From: Anaerolineaceae bacterium UBA5311
GTDB lineage: Bacteria; Chloroflexota; Anaerolineae; Anaerolineales; Anaerolineaceae
Length of the DNA stretch: 25,690 nucleotides
Reading direction: 5' to 3'
NCBI GenBank assembly: GCA_002411175.1
Contig: DHRN01000043.1
Coordinates: 5,407-31,096 of the forward strand
Positions 23,829-25,690 of this stretch are shown one piece after another. Position 1 is the first letter of the stretch. Every line of letters starts with the position of its first letter. The position numbers and the translations under genes were made by a program. The notes below the pieces were generated by a model. The model was not told the DNA's origin, searched no databases, and saw only the letters and a list, made by a program, of their open reading frames with translations.

Positions 23829-23984
23829 TAATTTAAGAATCGAAACTTAAGTAGAGGGAACCAGCAAATTCAACTTGTTGTTCTGAACCTGGTTTTGGAA
23901 AAATCCACCTGGCGCGACCCTGAATGTAAAGATTAGCCGAAGACTATTTGTTCAGTTTCGCTTTGTCGATGTGATGGTGTTGTA

Positions 23985-24068
23985 GGGAACGTGCATCGCT
24001 CGTTCCGGCGAAGCCATCTTTTCGTATGGAACACCGCCTTGCCTGTTACGACGAAGCCATCATTCGTA
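23985..24068 (+). repeat. Two 42-base REP-like units, opposite in orientation to the 3061-3350 array
   Basis: Unit 23985-24026 follows GTA and reads GGGAACG, a nine-base loop, CGTTCC, GGCGAAGCCATCTTTTCGTA. Unit 24027-24068 is a diverged copy ending ATCATTCGTA. They match the 42-base units of the left array after reverse complementing, including the GGAACG/CGTTCC hairpin whose loop differs (TGCATCGCT here, CGGCTTGTCC there). The second unit runs directly into element E1. Confidence 0.88.
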
Positions 24069-24130
24069 GGGCGAGATTGAAAACACCTCGTGCTTGGCTC
24101 TACTCGCGCTTTGTGTGTTTTCAATCCGCC
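24066..24130 (+). repeat. Variable-hairpin element E1
   Basis: GTAG (24066-24069) is followed by a 16-bp stem with one bulged A. GGCG, A, then GATTGAAAACAC (24075-24086) pairs with GTGTTTTCAATC (24115-24126) and CGCC (24127-24130), around a 28-base loop. The total is 65 bases. The foot (GTAG, GGCG, bulge, GATTG / CAATC, CGCC) is the same as in E3 and nearly so in E2, while the upper stem is unrelated. It lies upstream of dnaE and faces E2. Confidence 0.85.
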
Positions 24131-24161
24131 GTGCATAGCCGTACACAATGACCATCATAAC

Positions 24162-24226
24162 GGCGGATTGGAGGTGCAGCACGATCACGCCGATGGAAAT
24201 AGCCGGCACCTCCAATCACGCCCCAC
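24162..24226 (-). repeat. Variable-hairpin element E2 (inverted relative to E1)
   Basis: On the minus strand GTGG (24226-24223) is followed by GGCG, a bulged T, and GATTGGAGGTGC (24217-24206), which pairs with GCACCTCCAATC (24177-24166) and CGCC, around a 28-base loop; 65 bases in all. Its downstream text CCGCCGTTATG...TCATTGTG is nearly the same as that after E3. Its loop shares CATYGGYGTGA with E3. A weaker hairpin, CCCACG/CGTGGG (24222-24258), overlaps its foot. Beyond 24258 nothing is recognised before the GT2 gene. Confidence 0.85.
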
Positions 24227-24325
24227 GAAATTTGTTCCGTTCCGGTGTTTTACGTGGGAGTGATACGGAAGAAAAAGCCCCTGACCTACCAGGAATCATT
24301 TCCATTATTTCATATGAACTGTTAA

Positions 24326-25336
24326 CTATGAGCGAAAGGGGTTATATTTCGAATAAACCGGATGCCCAAGGTATTCATTGAGGTTCTCCAGGTTCAATAT
24401 CCTTGCCTCATCGCGCTGCCTGATCATGGTCTCTTCGGAAATTTGCCGGTTTGCGCGGATGGCATCACCCAAAAATCCGAACATGATCAAGGTGATTCCA
24501 GATACCAGGAGCGTCCCGCCAATTGATACCGACTGTATGAAGCGGCTTGCCTGGTCGAGAAAAATATAGTAGAACAAAAAACGACCCAACAATATCGCTC
24601 CTGCCAGGAACAAAATCCCACCGATGGACAAGAAGGTGCGTAATGGTTGATAGAGCACATAAGAGCGGATGATCGCCCCGCTCTGCTTCCAGATGAAGTT
24701 GAGCACGCCCTTATGCAACCGGGATTGCCTTGTGGCAGGGTTGGTTTCGATAGGCACGCACTCAATTTTCATGGAGCCTTTCCCAGCCTGGATGAGGGTT
24801 TCCAGCGTGTAGGAATAGGGGTTATAAACCTGTAATCGCAGAGCGGCGTAACGTGAAAACGCACGGAAGCCACTGACGGTATCAGGTACATTTGTGCTCG
24901 AAACTCGGCGGGCAACTCCGCTGCCCAGGTGTTCCATGGCTCGTTTAAAAGGGGAAAAATGCTTGTTTTCAAGCGTCTGACGGTCACCAATCACCAGATC
25001 AGCGCGACCATGCAGCAGGGGTTCGATCAGACTGCCAATCTGGCTGCCGGGATATTGGTTGTCCGCGTCGGTATTGACGATGATGTCCGCTCCGAGTGCC
25101 AGGCAAAACTGCATCCCATCGACAAATGCTTTGGATAGCCCACGATTTTGACGATGTTGCAGGACGTAATCGGCGCCGTGCTCAAGCGCAGCCCGGGCGG
25201 TCTCGTCTGTTGAGCCATCATCCACGACCACGATTATGATTTGATCAATGCCAGGTAATTGACGGGGCAGTTCAGCCAGGACGGCAGGTAAATGCTCCTC
25301 TTCGTTATAAGCTGGGATTTGAATCGCCAATTTCAT
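24326..25336 (-). CDS. GT2-family polyprenyl-phosphate glycosyltransferase
   Basis: A 336-residue protein of the dolichol-phosphate mannosyltransferase/GtrB-like group. The GT-A core shows LAIQIPAYNEEEHLPAVLAE, VVDDGSTDET (38-47), HRQNRGLSKAFVDGM and the metal-binding DxD in VNTDADNQ (D90, D92). After SGFRAFSR and a helix, two transmembrane segments (about 245-270 and 280-305) anchor it. These enzymes make polyprenyl-phosphate sugars, the donors used by GT-C enzymes outside the cell, so it may serve the two GT-C-like proteins beyond dnaE. The start is ATG 25336; a longer frame starts 29 codons earlier in AT-rich upstream sequence and lacks homology. No Shine-Dalgarno is present and a TACAAT box ends seven bases before the ATG, so the mRNA may be leaderless. 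Confidence 0.9.
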   Translation of the reverse strand: MKLAIQIPAYNEEEHLPAVLAELPRQLPGIDQIIIVVVDDGSTDETARAALEHGADYVLQHRQNRGLSKAFVDGMQFCLALGADIIVNTDADNQYPGSQIGSLIEPLLHGRADLVIGDRQTLENKHFSPFKRAMEHLGSGVARRVSSTNVPDTVSGFRAFSRYAALRLQVYNPYSYTLETLIQAGKGSMKIECVPIETNPATRQSRLHKGVLNFIWKQSGAIIRSYVLYQPLRTFLSIGGILFLAGAILLGRFLFYYIFLDQASRFIQSVSIGGTLLVSGITLIMFGFLGDAIRANRQISEETMIRQRDEARILNLENLNEYLGHPVYSKYNPFRS

Positions 25337-25342
25337 ATAACA

Positions 25343-25348
25343 ATTGTA
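25343..25348 (-). promoter_or_regulatory. -10-like box directly upstream of the GT2 gene
   Basis: TACAAT (5/6 to TATAAT) on the minus strand ends seven bases before the ATG, which would put the transcription start at or next to the start codon. No -35 hexamer is found at normal spacing. Confidence 0.3.
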
Positions 25349-25505
25349 CGATAAATTTTCGATCGTTGGCGAATGAAAATTTGCAGGCAAGGGGGACAAG
25401 ATGCCGGGAACAAAACAAGGCACAGTGCGCCTCGTGGGTGTACAGCAAAAGCAGGCAGTACTTGTTCTGTTCCGTTTTCAACCCAGATACACCTGCAGCG
25501 TTAGG

Positions 25506-25530
25506 GCAGGGGTCAAGCCCCATTCCCTGC
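25506..25530. repeat. Nested GC-rich hairpin
   Basis: GCAGGGG (25506-25512), loop TCAAG, CCCC (25518-25521), ATT, CCCTGC (25525-25530) allow two alternative stems. It abuts the leader module at 25532. From 25349 to 25505 no gene or repeat was recognised. Confidence 0.45.
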
Positions 25531-25531
25531 A

Positions 25532-25610
25532 GCAATTCTCAATATGGAATAATCTATTTATTTTATGGTGTAGGGGACAGTTGTCACGCCGTCCCGCGAG
25601 TAGCCGTAGG
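25532..25610 (+). repeat. Dispersed repeat module, copy 2 (leader module)
   Basis: Its first 24 bases equal those at 2801-2824. It continues with TTTATTTTATGG, TAGGGGAC, a GGGAC/GTCCC hairpin and CCGCGAGTAGCCGTAGG, and leads directly into hairpin element E3. Same strand as copy 1. Confidence 0.82.
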
Positions 25611-25671
25611 GCGAGATTGAGGGGGTTGTGACATTGGTGTGACGAGGATGTTGCTCCCCCCTCAATCCGCC
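25606..25671 (+). repeat. Variable-hairpin element E3
   Basis: GTAG (25606-25609), GGCG, a bulged A, then GATTGAGGGGG (25615-25625) pairs with CCCCCTCAATC (25657-25667) and CGCC (25668-25671), around a 31-base loop; 66 bases in all. The foot is identical to E1, and the following text (GTTGTGTGTGATCATTGTG) resembles that after E2. The repeat tract reaches the window edge at 25690 and probably continues. Confidence 0.85.
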
Positions 25672-25690
25672 GTTGTGTGTGATCATTGTG

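Noticed and set aside
24066..24226. E1-E3 as integron attC sites
   Set aside because: Total size, a bulged base and a variable centre are reminiscent, but the required RYYYAAC and GTTRRRY core boxes are absent and no gene-cassette layout or integrase is present.
25366..25631. Reading frames of 76-84 codons near the right edge
   Set aside because: They run through the leader module and GC-rich hairpin and show no protein-like composition or ribosome site.

Overview
The window looks like chromosomal DNA of an anaerobic member of the Chloroflexota, most likely Anaerolineae. This is inferred from gene content: a ferredoxin-dependent branched-chain/2-oxoacid oxidoreductase, a LuxR-type regulator fused to an extracytoplasmic kelch domain, a large secreted beta-repeat protein, and intergenic space full of short hairpin repeats. 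No rRNA or tRNA gene, CRISPR array, insertion sequence or phage gene was seen.

Layout. 1-1646 (minus): three genes of a 2-oxoacid:ferredoxin oxidoreductase (delta, alpha, and the start of beta, which runs off the left edge). 1844-2743 (minus): a PlsC-like acyltransferase. 2744-3625: about 880 bases without a gene, filled with modular repeats. 3626-6140 (plus): an M23-like envelope peptidase and a membrane-anchored LuxR-kelch regulator. 6141-6520: no recognisable gene, ending in a terminator for the next gene. 6521-7891 (minus): a secreted protein of four beta-sandwich repeats. 8056-8568 (plus): a small lipoprotein. 8543-19765 (minus): nine closely packed genes running hom, folK, two GT-C-like membrane proteins, a GT4, a Wzx-type flippase, a polysaccharide pyruvyl transferase and two paralogous GT4s. 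19819-23718 (minus): dnaE. 23719-24325: dnaE leader and a second repeat cluster. 24326-25336 (minus): a GT2 polyprenyl-phosphate glycosyltransferase. 25337-25690: a third repeat cluster, cut by the window edge.

How the genes fit together. The block downstream of hom and folK has the parts list of a surface-polysaccharide locus: cytoplasmic GT4 enzymes, a flippase, a pyruvyl-capping enzyme and two multi-membrane-span enzymes that probably use lipid-linked sugars. The GT2 upstream of dnaE is the kind of enzyme that makes such lipid-linked donors. The coupling of homoserine and folate biosynthesis genes to this block (4- and 10-base overlaps) is unusual.

The most interesting non-gene signal is a family of REP-like hairpin modules in all three repeat clusters. 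Three 65-66 base elements share a constant foot (GTAG or GTGG, then GGCG, one bulged base, GATTG, pairing with CAATC and CGCC), but their upper stems differ in sequence while staying fully self-complementary. The same GTAGGGCGAGA head also begins units of a tandem array 21 kb away. This points to one mosaic, possibly mobile, repeat system that conserves structure rather than sequence.
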